Shown here in pieces: positions 35,501-45,300 of a stretch of 64,000 nt of DNA. Under the pieces are notes generated by a model. It did not search any database. It had not been told where the DNA came from and saw nothing but the letters and a program-made list of their open reading frames with translations. The translations under genes were made by a program, and so were the position numbers. The stretch comes from Trichodesmium sp050015995 (GTDB lineage: Bacteria > Cyanobacteriota > Cyanobacteriia > Cyanobacteriales > Microcoleaceae): positions 20,115-84,114 of the forward strand of contig NZ_JBNHEP010000248.1 of the NCBI RefSeq assembly GCF_050015995.1, in the 5' to 3' direction. Within the stretch, counting starts at the first letter, position 1. The number at the start of each line of letters is the position of its first letter.

Positions 35501-38021
35501 TAACTATGTATACGGGAACTTTGTCTAATAAATTCTTTACTTGTTGGTGTACAACTTCAGCTAATTGTTCTATCTGCTCATACTCACCTATTAAATAGGT
35601 TACTTCTACTGCTTCTACATATAGAGCTAACATTAACTCATAATTCGTTTCCCAACTATTAGCTGTTAACAATTCTAGACCCGTATTTAGATAATTAACC
35701 GTCGCATTATAAGCAGTAGAAGCTTTAGCTTTCTTTCCCGCAATTAAATTTAACTCCGCTAGTTGTTCCTGCTCCCTAGTATCATTAATTAAATTCACCC
35801 CATAATTTAACTGATTAACAATATCAAAAATTCTCTCTTGCCTTTCCGTTTCTGGGATATTTTCTAATAATAATCGCCCAATTTTTAAATGAGTTATTTG
35901 TTTTTCCTCTTCTGGAATTAATAAGTAAGCAGCTTGCTGTACCCTGTCGTGCAAAAATTTATAACTTGCATCAGTTTCTATTGCCTTAAAATCTCTCAAC
36001 GTACTCGACTCTTCTGAAGTATAAAACTTATATACTTCTGTCACTGGTAAAATTAATCCTTCTGGCAATGCCGACCACAAATTATTAGCTGTTTCTCTAA
36101 CAGACTTTTCTGAAATAATAGCTAAAGTTTCTAAATCAAATTTATTTCCTATACAAGCTGCTAATTTCATTACCTCTTGAGTCTGTGGTGACAATTTTTG
36201 CAGACGAGTTGCCATAAACTCCACCACATTATCTGTGAGAGACAATAACTTGACTTGAGTAATATCGCATTCCCAATAACCCACTTCATAATTAAACGTA
36301 ATTAATTTTTCTTTGTGCAGTGCTTTGAGAAATTGAGTAATAAAAAAAGGATTTCCTTTAGTTTTTTGAGCTACCAACTCCGCCAAAGGTAATGCTATTT
36401 CCTCAGAACAATGAAGTGTATCTGCTACTAAGGGGTTTACATCAGAAATTAGTTCCAGAGGTTTTAAAGTAATAGTATTAATAATTGCTGAAGTTTTGAC
36501 AATTTCTTCTAATGTTAATATTAGAGGATGAGTTGGATTTACCTCATTATCCCGATAAGCCCCTAATAATAATAAATATTCACTATTTTTTTCACTCATT
36601 AACAATTGCATCAACTTCAAAGAACCTGTATCTGCCCACTGTAGATCGTCTAAAAAAATTACCAATGGATGTTCTTGAGTCGCAAATATTTTAATAAATT
36701 TTAAAAATAGTAAATTAAACCGATTTTCCGCCGCACTTCCTGATAATTCTTCTACGGCTGGTTGAGGAGATATAATGTCTTCTAGTTCCGGAATTACCTC
36801 TATAATTACCTGCCCATTTTCTCCCAATTCTGAGAGGATTTTAGTCTTCCATTCCTGTAATTTATTTTCCGTTTCACTCAGCAATTGTCCCATTAAATCC
36901 CGAAGAGCTTGTACAAATGCACTAAAAGGAATATTGCGCTGAAATTGGTCAAATTTACCTTTGATAAAATAGCCCTGTTGACGAACTATTGGTTTATGAA
37001 CTTCGTTTATTACTGCTGTTTTTCCTATTCCTGAAAAACCTGCTACTAACATGATTTCACTGCCACCTTGAGCCACTCTTTCAAAAACATCTAATAAATT
37101 CTCAACTTCACTTTGGCGACCATAGAGTTTTTCGGGAATACTGAAGCGGTCTGAAATATCTAGTTTTCCTAATTCAAATGTCGGAATTTTTTCGGTTTCT
37201 TGCCAAGATTTTAAACAGGTTTCTAGATCCTGTTTTAATCCGAAAGCATTCTGATAGCGTGACTCAGAATTTTTGGCGAGCATTTTCATAATAATATTAC
37301 TGATAATTTGAGGTATTTCTGTGTTTAATTCAGTAGGTGGAGTCGGTTCTTTCGCAATATGAAAATAAACTAATTCTATGGGGTCTTTTGATACAAAAGG
37401 TAATTGACCTGTAAGTATTTCGTAGAATGTAATTCCTAAAGAATAAAAATCACTCCGGTAGTCAATACCTCGGTTCATTCTTCCTGTTTGTTCTGGAGAC
37501 ATATATGCGAGGGTGCCTTCTAGAACATTAGGGTTAATAATTTCTTGAGTTTCTCTTGGTAATAATGTGGAAATACTAAAGTCTATTAATTTGACATCTT
37601 TTGTCTCTGGATTAATTACAATATTGGAAGGTTTAATATCTTTATGAATAATTTGATGATGGTATAAATCTTCGATAATTTCCACTATTGAAATTGCCAG
37701 TAAAAGAAAATTTGGCAGGTTGAGTTTTTGATGAGTTAGGTATGTTTTGAGAGAAACTGCCCCTATATCTTCCATAATTAGGGCATAACCATTACCATAT
37801 TTTTCTAGGGATATAGGTTTGACAATTCCAGATAAATTCAGATTTTTCGTAATTGTATATTGATGCCGAAACTGTAATAATTCCGAAAATGTAGGGTATT
37901 CTTTATTGAGAACTTTGATGACTACTGGTTGTTTATTTATTGTATTTAATCCACGGTAAACCGTAGTTCTGCTGCCTGTATAAATTTGTTGAATTATGTT
38001 ATAATTAGGTAGTTTAATCAT
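32598..38021 (-). CDS. Hybrid Ser/Thr protein kinase - AAA ATPase - GAF - histidine kinase
   Basis: The product of about 1,807 residues begins MIKLPNYNIIQQIYTGSRTT; the ATG at 38021 is preferred to the TTG at 38036. Domains in order follow. Ser/Thr kinase (about 5-265): VVIKVL lysine, HKDIKPSN, DFS in place of DFG, and GTLAYMSPEQTGRMNR. AAA ATPase (about 300-600): Walker A GFSGIGKT, Walker B LVIFLDDLQWAD. A long helical TPR-like region (about 600-1300). GAF domain (about 1350-1510). A coiled coil. Histidine kinase: H-box GIAHEINNPTSF, N-box NAIDALEEM, and G-box GTGLGLSISYSI. This architecture is known in cyanobacteria (HstK-type). It probably integrates cytosolic signals; the input and the response regulator are unknown. 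No regulator gene is adjacent. Confidence 0.93.
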   Translation of the reverse strand: MIKLPNYNIIQQIYTGSRTTVYRGLNTINKQPVVIKVLNKEYPTFSELLQFRHQYTITKNLNLSGIVKPISLEKYGNGYALIMEDIGAVSLKTYLTHQKLNLPNFLLLAISIVEIIEDLYHHQIIHKDIKPSNIVINPETKDVKLIDFSISTLLPRETQEIINPNVLEGTLAYMSPEQTGRMNRGIDYRSDFYSLGITFYEILTGQLPFVSKDPIELVYFHIAKEPTPPTELNTEIPQIISNIIMKMLAKNSESRYQNAFGLKQDLETCLKSWQETEKIPTFELGKLDISDRFSIPEKLYGRQSEVENLLDVFERVAQGGSEIMLVAGFSGIGKTAVINEVHKPIVRQQGYFIKGKFDQFQRNIPFSAFVQALRDLMGQLLSETENKLQEWKTKILSELGENGQVIIEVIPELEDIISPQPAVEELSGSAAENRFNLLFLKFIKIFATQEHPLVIFLDDLQWADTGSLKLMQLLMSEKNSEYLLLLGAYRDNEVNPTHPLILTLEEIVKTSAIINTITLKPLELISDVNPLVADTLHCSEEIALPLAELVAQKTKGNPFFITQFLKALHKEKLITFNYEVGYWECDITQVKLLSLTDNVVEFMATRLQKLSPQTQEVMKLAACIGNKFDLETLAIISEKSVRETANNLWSALPEGLILPVTEVYKFYTSEESSTLRDFKAIETDASYKFLHDRVQQAAYLLIPEEEKQITHLKIGRLLLENIPETERQERIFDIVNQLNYGVNLINDTREQEQLAELNLIAGKKAKASTAYNATVNYLNTGLELLTANSWETNYELMLALYVEAVEVTYLIGEYEQIEQLAEVVHQQVKNLLDKVPVYIVKIRTEFAQYKFLEGLDIATKIIKDLGLELSPRETEAELFSGIKELQSFLGDRSTEDLKKLPEMIDTEKLNIMQILELIGPPAFFLGSPLWPSIVFALVTLSVQWGNTSASAYGYTCYGIMLWMQGEIAAAYQLSQVTSSVFETYGGNALNGASVAYMHLHHWQEHLRNSLPSFLKYYTLALSRGDLEFASYNLLFYYYHAFDSGEELTQLAQKLDNAIDTVIQIKQESSLRRLQMNQQTVLNLIRSENPGVLVGETFNNTETQPQDQILVYQNLYKLYLYYLFGNYQESLKISLATQPHINLVASHYSQVLLYFYGCLLRLALYNEASEEEQQQWLEEINSNQEQMKIWAHHAPMNYLHKFHLVEAEKHRVLNNYLEAIELYEQAIAGATENEYIQEVALANELAAKFYLEWNKETIAQAYLIKAYYAYAQWGASAKLKHLEKCYGELLKPIQKQEPLLTRSLTTETLTYTTSDSSVALDFSSLIKATQAISGEIQLENLLLVLMRVTLENAAAQKGYLILSNGENLVIEARAIRDSNQEQELQLTARECLPIDSTSELPTSLIYYVARTQQTIVLDDATNETKFAADSYIQNYQPKSILCIPIMNRGQFIGILYLENNLTLGAFTRERLAVLKVLVTQAAFSLENAQLYENLSVAKNQLEEYSHTLEDKVKKRTEELNEKNIRLSETIKKLQRTQAQLIQTEKMSSLGQMVAGIAHEINNPTSFIYGNINYVSQYSQDLLDLINLYQQEYPHPTAKIEQFIEEIELDFLTEDLEKSLNSIKVGAERIQKIVLSLRNFSRLDESDMKAVNIHDGIDSTLLILQNKLNHLGEKSEIKVVKNYGDIPLVNCYASQLNQVFMNILSNAIDALEEMRKNNSESNQQPTITITTEITQNRTVKIKIANNGPSISLENQQKVFDPFFTTKPVGSGTGLGLSISYSIIVEKHRGKLSCNSALGEGVEFVIEIPF

Positions 38022-39074
38022 GGCAAAATTAAGCAATTTATGGCTAATTAGGAACTATAGAAGTTCCGAGTAATAACAGTCTTTTTATTCTTATTTACTC
38101 TATGGAAATCACTCCTATATGTGTGTAATCAGTCTAATTCGCTCCTCGAAGCTTCCAAAGAAACAAAATTATTTACTAGAGATAATTTTTCTATTATATC
38201 ACTTAAAGTTATCTATACAAGTGCAGAAAATTTTATATTATAGCTCTATGCAAATAGCTTAGGAAATTCCTCTGTTCTCTATTCCCTATTCCCTGTTGCC
38301 TTACAACCAAAATTTATTGTTGTAACCAAAAGACGTAGTGCTATATGTCCGCTGGTATTGTTTGTGTAAATCCAGGCGTGAATATCTACAGGGAATTTAA
38401 GTTTTTTCCTGGTTTTAAGCCTTCTCTCCTAGATAACTAAAGCCTCCTTCCTTACCGAAACATTAAGGTATAATACCAATTACCATGCATTAATGCTATA
38501 CTTCAACACCTCAATAATTACCAAGATTTTTTGTCTGTTTTTAACAATTATTAGTCGGTTAGTATATATTTTTCCTACTTTTAACCTCTCCCCACACCTC
38601 CCACACTTCCCACACTTCCCCACCCGATCGGGTATAGCATTCTTTTTGATAAATGGTATAAAGCCTCTCCATTCATGGAGAAAAAACGGTCGATTGGATA
38701 TGACGAAGAAACCTCGCCATATCCAATCGACCAAGAGAAGAAAAAAATTCCTTTTAGCTCAATCCTATCCGTTGTAAAAAGAGGTAATTATTAATTGTTA
38801 ATTATTAATTGTTGAACCATACTTTATAATACCAATGCTACCAGAGATGAAATTAGCTAATAATTGTCGAATTATTTTAGATATCTCCAGAAAATAAACT
38901 TGATCTTTATTGAGCATCAGCAATAAAAGTAAAAGTTCCTGAAAAAATCATTTTCCGTACCTTTTTGCTAAAAATATCTTGCCTGTTCCCAGTTAGGAAT
39001 GAAAATTAAATAAGATCCAAAAATAGATAAAGTAATGATAGGCTGCTCTTTATACAAGTTAAACTTCTAATTCT
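38022..39074. other. Repeat-containing intergenic region
   Basis: No convincing gene in about 1 kb. At 38236-38346 is a relative of the TATAGC..TACGCAAATA repeat, ending GACGTAGTGCTATA. At 38688-38732 GGTCGATTGGATATG and CATATCCAATCGACC form a perfect 15-bp stem with a 15-base loop; the same GGTCGATTGGATATGG occurs at about 57454. A 'attaattgttaattattaat' string is at 38788. Short open frames on both strands at 38480-38777 overlap this palindrome and look spurious. Confidence 0.55.
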
Positions 39075-39706
39075 ATGAATCCTTATCCTGTGAAAGTAGA
39101 GCAACAAATGCAAAAACTATATCAGTCATTATCAGAAAAAGATCGTCGTCGTTATGGGGCAATAGAAGCGCTGAAACTGGGATGGGGAGGAATAAGTTAT
39201 ATTAGCTTACTATTTGGGTGTGACTACTATACAATTCGGTTTGGGATAGACGAACTTGATGATGAATCAGCAATGAACATGAGGGATATTTGTCCCAGTG
39301 GAGGAGGCCACATCCATACTGCTTCTGTGTGATGGCGGTGGCAGCAATAGTTCAGGTCAATACTTGTTCAAGCAAGACTTGCCAGCTCTAGAATCGTGAA
39401 TTAGGAAGAGAAATTTCCATTGCTCACTATTCCCCCTATACTTCTAAATATAATCCCATTGAACATCGTCTATTTCCTCATATTAGTCGTGTCTGTCAGG
39501 GTGTGATTTTTGAATCCCTAGAGATGGTCAAAGACTTGATGGCCAAAGCAAAGACAAATACTGGTCTGAAAGTATTTACTACCATCTTAAACCGGGCTGA
39601 TCAAACAGGTGGTAAAGTTAAAGAGGATTTCAAGCAAAATCTGAAAATTATCTTTGATGATTATCTACCCCAATGGAATTATACTGCTCAACCACAAGTG
39701 TCATAA
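39075..39706 (+). pseudogene. ISAzo13-family transposase remnant
   Basis: The first 60 codons read KLYQSLSEKDRRRYGAIEAL and GWGGISYISLLFGCDYYTIR, the N-terminus of ISAzo13-type transposases. It soon runs into GGGHIHTASV and stops. After a large internal loss, the C-terminal region follows in broken frames: ISIAHYSPYTSKYNPIEHRL (the DDE-domain end) and LKVFTTILNRADQTGGKVKE to the 39706 stop. At least half of the normal ~400-residue protein is missing. No terminal repeats were identified. Confidence 0.8.
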
Positions 39707-39935
39707 ATTCTGGATCTTATTTAATTTTCATTTCTTAGGCATTTATAGAAGATTCCTCATGCAGTATGGATTTTAGCCATGCTTACTCAATTTTTGACCC
39801 TGTTTAGGCGATCGCCATTTATCAAAATATCATTAGATCATTGAGAAAAGTCTGAAACAAGGTATTTTCGTTCCTACTCAGATAGTAAAAAGTACGATGC
39901 CTAATTCCTGAAATACTCCTATATTTGTTAAGTCC

Positions 39936-41831
39936 TCAACCAAAGAATAAAGATCCTTCTGAGAGATCACTAACTTGAATATTGTTCAGCACAGATAGCT
40001 CAATACCAGAGAAGGAAATTACCGTGTCTTCACCTCTTTGGCTAATATCTAGGTCATTGACTGAACTAACACCAATGCCACCAACGGCAATTTGATCAAT
40101 TCCCGCTTCAAAATCAGTAATCGTGTTACTTGAATTCGGGAGTCCACTAGTGCTGATCCAGAAGATATCTGATCCTAACCCTCCAGTCATAATATTGTTG
40201 CCACCCTCAAGAATCATAAAGGTATCATCTCCTTTTCCCCCCAATAAACTATCCCCTTCTCCAGCAAAAAAGGTATCATCCCCCCTATTACCATAGAGAC
40301 GGTTGTTGCCTAGAGTACTGGGAAACGAAGGAGCAGTCGCTTGACTGGCATCTATTAAATCATCACCAGTTCCAGCAAAAACACTATCTTGATTACCATC
40401 AAAATTATCACTAGGATCGGCTGCATCAAAGATATTGTCGCCCGAATCTCCAAAAATATCCTCTTTTTCGGCTTCTATAGCTGCAGCTCTAGCTGGAGCT
40501 GGTTCATTTGTGTTGGATACGAGGTCGGTTGGTTCAGTAAATCGATAAATACCTTCAATGGGTTCAAAAATGACATTATCTGGAATCTGGTCTGGATAAA
40601 AATTGGTAAAACCAATCATTAAACTAGCACGGGAAAGGAGATAGTCGGGTTTGACTTCTGGTTCAGCACTATGCCCAATACTGAAACCAAAAGGAGAACG
40701 CATCGTTTCTAAAACATCATCAAAAGTTGGAGCTTCAGAAATAGGCAGACCCCCTTGGGTATAGTAAGGTCCAAACTCTTCAGGTCGGTTAATGTTATAA
40801 GGAACTTCTGTAAAGAATGTTCCTCCTTTCCCTTGTTCATCAAGTAATTGGTCATAGGCAAATTCAAAGGTAAAACTTCCGGTTCCATCTGGGTTTCCTT
40901 CAAATACTGGGGTACTAAGTTGATGAGTAACAGGCAAAGAAAGGGCTATATCTTCGATACCGTCGTTGTTAACATCAATGCCTGTATTAGTCTCTGGAAT
41001 TATCTCAAAAATATCAAACTCATTACCAATAAGATTGCCAGTTTGACCATCGTACCAAAAATTACTTTCAACTGTGTTGATACTGGTTAGCATCCAAAGC
41101 TGCCATCTCGAATCTTCGATGGATACTGGGTACTGATTGTAAGGGGTGGAAGGATCGTCATCTCGAACAATATCTACTCTGTAAGGTAATCCTGTAAAAT
41201 CAGCTTCCAAAACTACTGTATTTGCTGACTTGGAATAGGTTAATGTCACATCAACCCCACCCTCTAACATTTCTGGAGTAACGATATCAAGTTCATCAGT
41301 GAAAGAGACATTAGCAGCTTCTAGGGGAAACCGGATTCGCCCTTCATCATCAGGAGCAAATTGAGTCGCTAGATTAATAAAGGCATTGGTAAGGTTTTGA
41401 GTGGCAAGCTCTGGATTAAAAGAGCGATATTCTTCGAGATTAACAGATTCGGCAAACTGTCGTCCCTCTTCTAAGCCAAAATTTTGGAGATGAAGTAAAG
41501 CTTCAGAATTACTAAGATTAGCTAGATCAGGGTTAGCTTGTTTGTAAAATTCTAGATCAACAAAGGGAGAAAATAAACGACCTTCTTCGATCCCTATTTC
41601 AAGTAAGTGATCTAAAGCTTCCTGATTGGTAAAGTCAACAAGGTCTGGATTAGCTACCCGTTTATAATAGTCTAAATCGATAAATGGGGAAAATTGCAAC
41701 CCTTGATTAATTCCCACATTTAAAAAGTGGTCTAATCCACTAGCAAAGTTTCCCTGAATTACCGATGCTGCTGCATCAGGATTAATCTCTAAATAGAAAT
41801 TTTCGTTGAAAACGTCATTAATTGAAATCAT
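39936..41831 (-). CDS. RTX-type calcium-binding extracellular protein with N-terminal repeats
   Basis: The product of about 631 residues starts at the ATG at 41831 (AAGGTG upstream), not the GTG at 41840. The N-terminal ~140 residues are four copies of a ~37-residue repeat of the form FxxxxNPDLxxxxxxEALxHxxxxGxxEGR. The middle (about 165-440) is a beta-rich domain I do not recognise, with a DVNNDGIEDIAL calcium-loop-like motif. The C-terminus has RTX-like units (GDSGDNIFDAAD, AGTGDDLIDAS, GNRGDDTFFAGEGDSLLGGKGDD) and a cap ending VSDLSEGSLFFG. It is likely secreted by a type I system through its C-terminus; no exporter is nearby. Function unknown. Confidence 0.8.
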   Translation of the reverse strand: MISINDVFNENFYLEINPDAAASVIQGNFASGLDHFLNVGINQGLQFSPFIDLDYYKRVANPDLVDFTNQEALDHLLEIGIEEGRLFSPFVDLEFYKQANPDLANLSNSEALLHLQNFGLEEGRQFAESVNLEEYRSFNPELATQNLTNAFINLATQFAPDDEGRIRFPLEAANVSFTDELDIVTPEMLEGGVDVTLTYSKSANTVVLEADFTGLPYRVDIVRDDDPSTPYNQYPVSIEDSRWQLWMLTSINTVESNFWYDGQTGNLIGNEFDIFEIIPETNTGIDVNNDGIEDIALSLPVTHQLSTPVFEGNPDGTGSFTFEFAYDQLLDEQGKGGTFFTEVPYNINRPEEFGPYYTQGGLPISEAPTFDDVLETMRSPFGFSIGHSAEPEVKPDYLLSRASLMIGFTNFYPDQIPDNVIFEPIEGIYRFTEPTDLVSNTNEPAPARAAAIEAEKEDIFGDSGDNIFDAADPSDNFDGNQDSVFAGTGDDLIDASQATAPSFPSTLGNNRLYGNRGDDTFFAGEGDSLLGGKGDDTFMILEGGNNIMTGGLGSDIFWISTSGLPNSSNTITDFEAGIDQIAVGGIGVSSVNDLDISQRGEDTVISFSGIELSVLNNIQVSDLSEGSLFFG

Positions 41832-42102
41832 TGAATTCACCTTGTTTTTGATGGTTTAATTGGTTATTTGTCTCAGATGTGAGGTACACCCATCGCGGGC
41901 AAGATGCCCGCACTTGCATTCATTTAATTGTTAATATCTGTACTTCATATAATTGGAATCTGCTGTAAGATATCAACATCTTCTTATTGATTGTTGAAAT
42001 TAAAGTAACTTTAACTTATTTCATCAATTTTTAGAATTACTATGCTCGAAAAACATAGTCTTATGAGACTCATATTAATCGAGAAAAAATTATAATTTTT
42101 TC
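41832..42102. other. Promoter-side intergenic DNA of the second RTX gene
   Basis: It contains a 'cgcgggcaagatgcccgca' palindrome at about 41895-41914, a frequent interspersed hairpin in cyanobacteria, and AT-rich DNA that should hold the RTX promoter. No gene. Confidence 0.45.
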
Positions 42103-42285
42103 GTAAGCATTCAGCTATTAGCCGTCAGCTCTCAGCTTTTTAATGAACGATGTAGTTCGATAGACTATTAAGGTTAACTGTTGGACTTTTACAGTAACTT
42201 TTAATTCTTTGAAACCTCTCAGTTGCTTTTTCCTCTTTTAAAGGTAATAAAGCTGATAGCTAATAGCTGACGGCTGAATGCTTAC
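42103..42285. mobile_element. MITE with 36-bp inverted ends, GTAAGCATTCAGC family
   Basis: GTAAGCATTCAGCTATTAGC at the left is mirrored by GCTAATAGCTGACGGCTGAATGCTTAC-type sequence at the right, giving about 36 bp of near-perfect terminal inverted repeat around a 110-bp interior. Outside it, AATCGAGAAAAAAT (42078) and ATTTTTTCTCGATT (42286) also mirror each other. Partial copies occur at 1-70 and about 11628. No gene is inside; it lies 60 bases beyond the NRPS stop. Confidence 0.8.
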
Positions 42286-42345
42286 ATTTTTTCTCGATTT
42301 TATTTCCGTTATTCGACTACAATACTTGTTAGAAAGTGGAAAAAC

Positions 42346-45300
42346 TTAATATTGATTTTGAGAAGTCTCTAAAATCAGTTTGGCCAGTTGATTAACTGTT
42401 GGAGATTTTAAAAGAGAATAATGATTTCCTTCTAGCTCAGAAAACCAAGTTGTTTTTGGCAACAAGGAATGCCATACCTCTATAGAATTACTCGCCACAC
42501 GCTCTTCAACATTTTGCGTTGCCATCACAACTAGGCAAGGAATCTCAGCTTTTAGGGGCAAAGCCTGATAACTATGAAGTGCCTCAATATTAGACCGAAA
42601 AATCTCAAAAAGAGAAATTAAATCCTGTATATTCCCAGCGGGTAGCCAATGTTTTTGTTGTGCTTCTGTGAGTGCCTGAAGCAATAGATTTGTAGAATTG
42701 TTTTCTTCTTGAAGACAATTCAATGCTAGGTCTTGATCTACTTCAGCAAGATCGGACACAAACCAAGAAATAAGTTGTTTAAATTCTGTAGCCTCTTGAC
42801 GTAATGGAGCCGGACTATCAATTAACACTAAGCTATCAACTTTAATTCCTTGCTTCGTAAGTTGCTGGGCTGCCTCATAAGCGATAACCCCTCCCATTGA
42901 CCATCCGCCAAGATGGTATGGACCTGATGGATTAGCAGAGTGGATCTCTTTTAGATAGAGTTTGGTCATTTCAGATAGGGACAGCTGGCTTTTTTGTCTA
43001 CTTGTACCAGATGCTTCCAGGGCTAAACAACCAAATCGTTCTGATAAAAGCTGTGCTAGGTCTTTATAACAGAGGATTCCGCCGCCTGATGGGTGGAACC
43101 AGAATATTGGAGGTTTAGATTGATGACCAGTAATTGAAACTAAAGAAGTTTCACTACTATCTACTCCACTGTGATAGTGTTCATCAATAAATTGAGAAAG
43201 TGCTTTGATAGTGGAATTTTGTAAAAGAGTGGTTACAGGAATATCCAAATCAAAGGTATCAGCGATTAAAGCCATGAGACGAATGGCACTGAATGAATTT
43301 CCCCCTAGTTCAAAGAAATTATCCTCTCGCATCAGAGTTTCTATGCCCAGAATTTCTGACCACAATCTGGCTAAATTCCTTTCTGTCTCAGTGTCAGGTG
43401 GTTCGCTATTTTTAGAATGTTGGTAATCACTGGGAATTGGCAGAGCTTTGCGGTCAACTTTTCCAGTTGCTCCCAAAGGTAGTTGTTCGAGAAAGATGAA
43501 ACGGGTAGGAATCATATAATCAGGCAAGAATTCTTCAGCGTATTGTTTCACTTCTTGCAAATCTACCTCTGTGTCATTTTTAGCAATTAGATAAGCAGCT
43601 AGATAAGCATTTTGTGGCTGTTCTCCAATTACTTTGACCGCAGCATTAACTATTGCCGGATGCCGTTGAAGAGTGCTTTCTATTTCTCCTAACTCGATCC
43701 GATATCCCCGAACTTTGACTTGACCATCTTCCCGTCCTAGAAATTCGATGTAACCGTCTGAACGGCGTACACCCCAGTCTCCCGTTCGGTAAATTCGCTC
43801 ATGGGTAACCGGATGTTCCAAATAGGAATGGGCTGTTTTTTGTTCATCTTTCCAGTATCCTTGAGCAACACCTACGCCACCGATATACAGTTCTCCGGAA
43901 ACATTATCAGGTCGTGGCTGTTTTCGACTATCGAGAACATAAAATTCCTGATTACTAAGAGGATAGCCATAGGGAATGCTTTTCCACTTCGGATCGACAC
44001 GATCAATGTCGTAGTAAATAGACCAAATAGAACCTTCTGTTGCGCCTCCTAAACTGATAGTTCGTGATGAAAACAGTTCTTTGAGTTTGCCAGGTAATCT
44101 GACAGGAATCCAATCTCCACTCATCATGAACAAGCGAACTGATAAGTCGCTAGTCAATAAATTACTTTCAAAATACTGAACCAAGAGTTGCGCTAAGGCT
44201 GGAACTGAGTTCCAAACAGTTACCCCGTGTTTTTTACATAATTGAGCGCACAAGGCAGGTTCTCGATTTATCCCCTCTGGTGGCAAAACAAGTGTAGCTC
44301 CTGTTGCCATAGTACCAAATATATCATAAACTGACAAGTCAAACGTCAGTTCGGAAATACCAAAGATAGTATCTTGTGAAGTAATCCCAAAGCGACGATT
44401 GATGTCCTCAATGGTGTTGACAGGTCCAAGATGATTTAGGACAACGCCTTTGGGTGTTCCCGTTGAACCCGAAGTAAAAATCACATAAGCTAAGTCATTA
44501 GGGGACTGAATTCGAGGTAAGTTCTCGCAGTTCTTCACTAGATTATCGTTGACATCAACAGCAATTTTTTCTACCTCTTTGAGACAACTATCATTGAGAT
44601 GAGCAGAATTTGTTAAGACCAAACGGCAACCACAGCGTTCTAAGATGTCCTGTTTCCGATTGTCGGGAAAGCTAGGAGAGAGGGGAACATAAGCTGCCCC
44701 TGAAGTTATAATTGCCTGAGCAGCAATTACTTGTTCCCAACCTTTAGAAGCATAAACTGCAATTAATTCATTAGGCTTGACTTGATACTGCTCGCGTAAA
44801 GTCCAGGCAATACGATTGGAAAGTTCAGTTGCTTGTTGATAACTGAAAGTCCGTCGTGAGTCAATAAGCAGTGTTTGATCTGGTGTCTTCTGGGTTTGCT
44901 CATAGAGATATTCATGCAAACATCGCTCTGTAAGAGGTGCTTGAACCTTATTATATTCTTGATGACTTGCTTGCTGTTGTGGAGAACGAAAATCAAAATA
45001 AGATTCCTGCCAAGTTTCCTCTTTCTCTAAACGAGAGACTAGAGAAATGTAGGCATCAAACATATCGTTTAAGATTCCTTCCTCAAAAGCTGAGTCAACC
45101 GTGTCCCAAACTAACGCAACACCTCCATCCGTTCTACTAATGGCTTGATGATCTAATAACACTTGGGGCGTTTCTAACCCGCAGAAAACCATGTTCTCTC
45201 CTTCGAGTTGAAAGATACCTGGTGTCACTGATTCATCAGGTTTGTCTAACATACTGACAAATGCAACTGGACTTGATGCGTAAAAAGCAGACCCTTGCTG

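Noticed and set aside
38480..38777. Overlapping small frames on both strands
   Set aside because: They cover a palindrome and low-complexity DNA and have no recognisable features.
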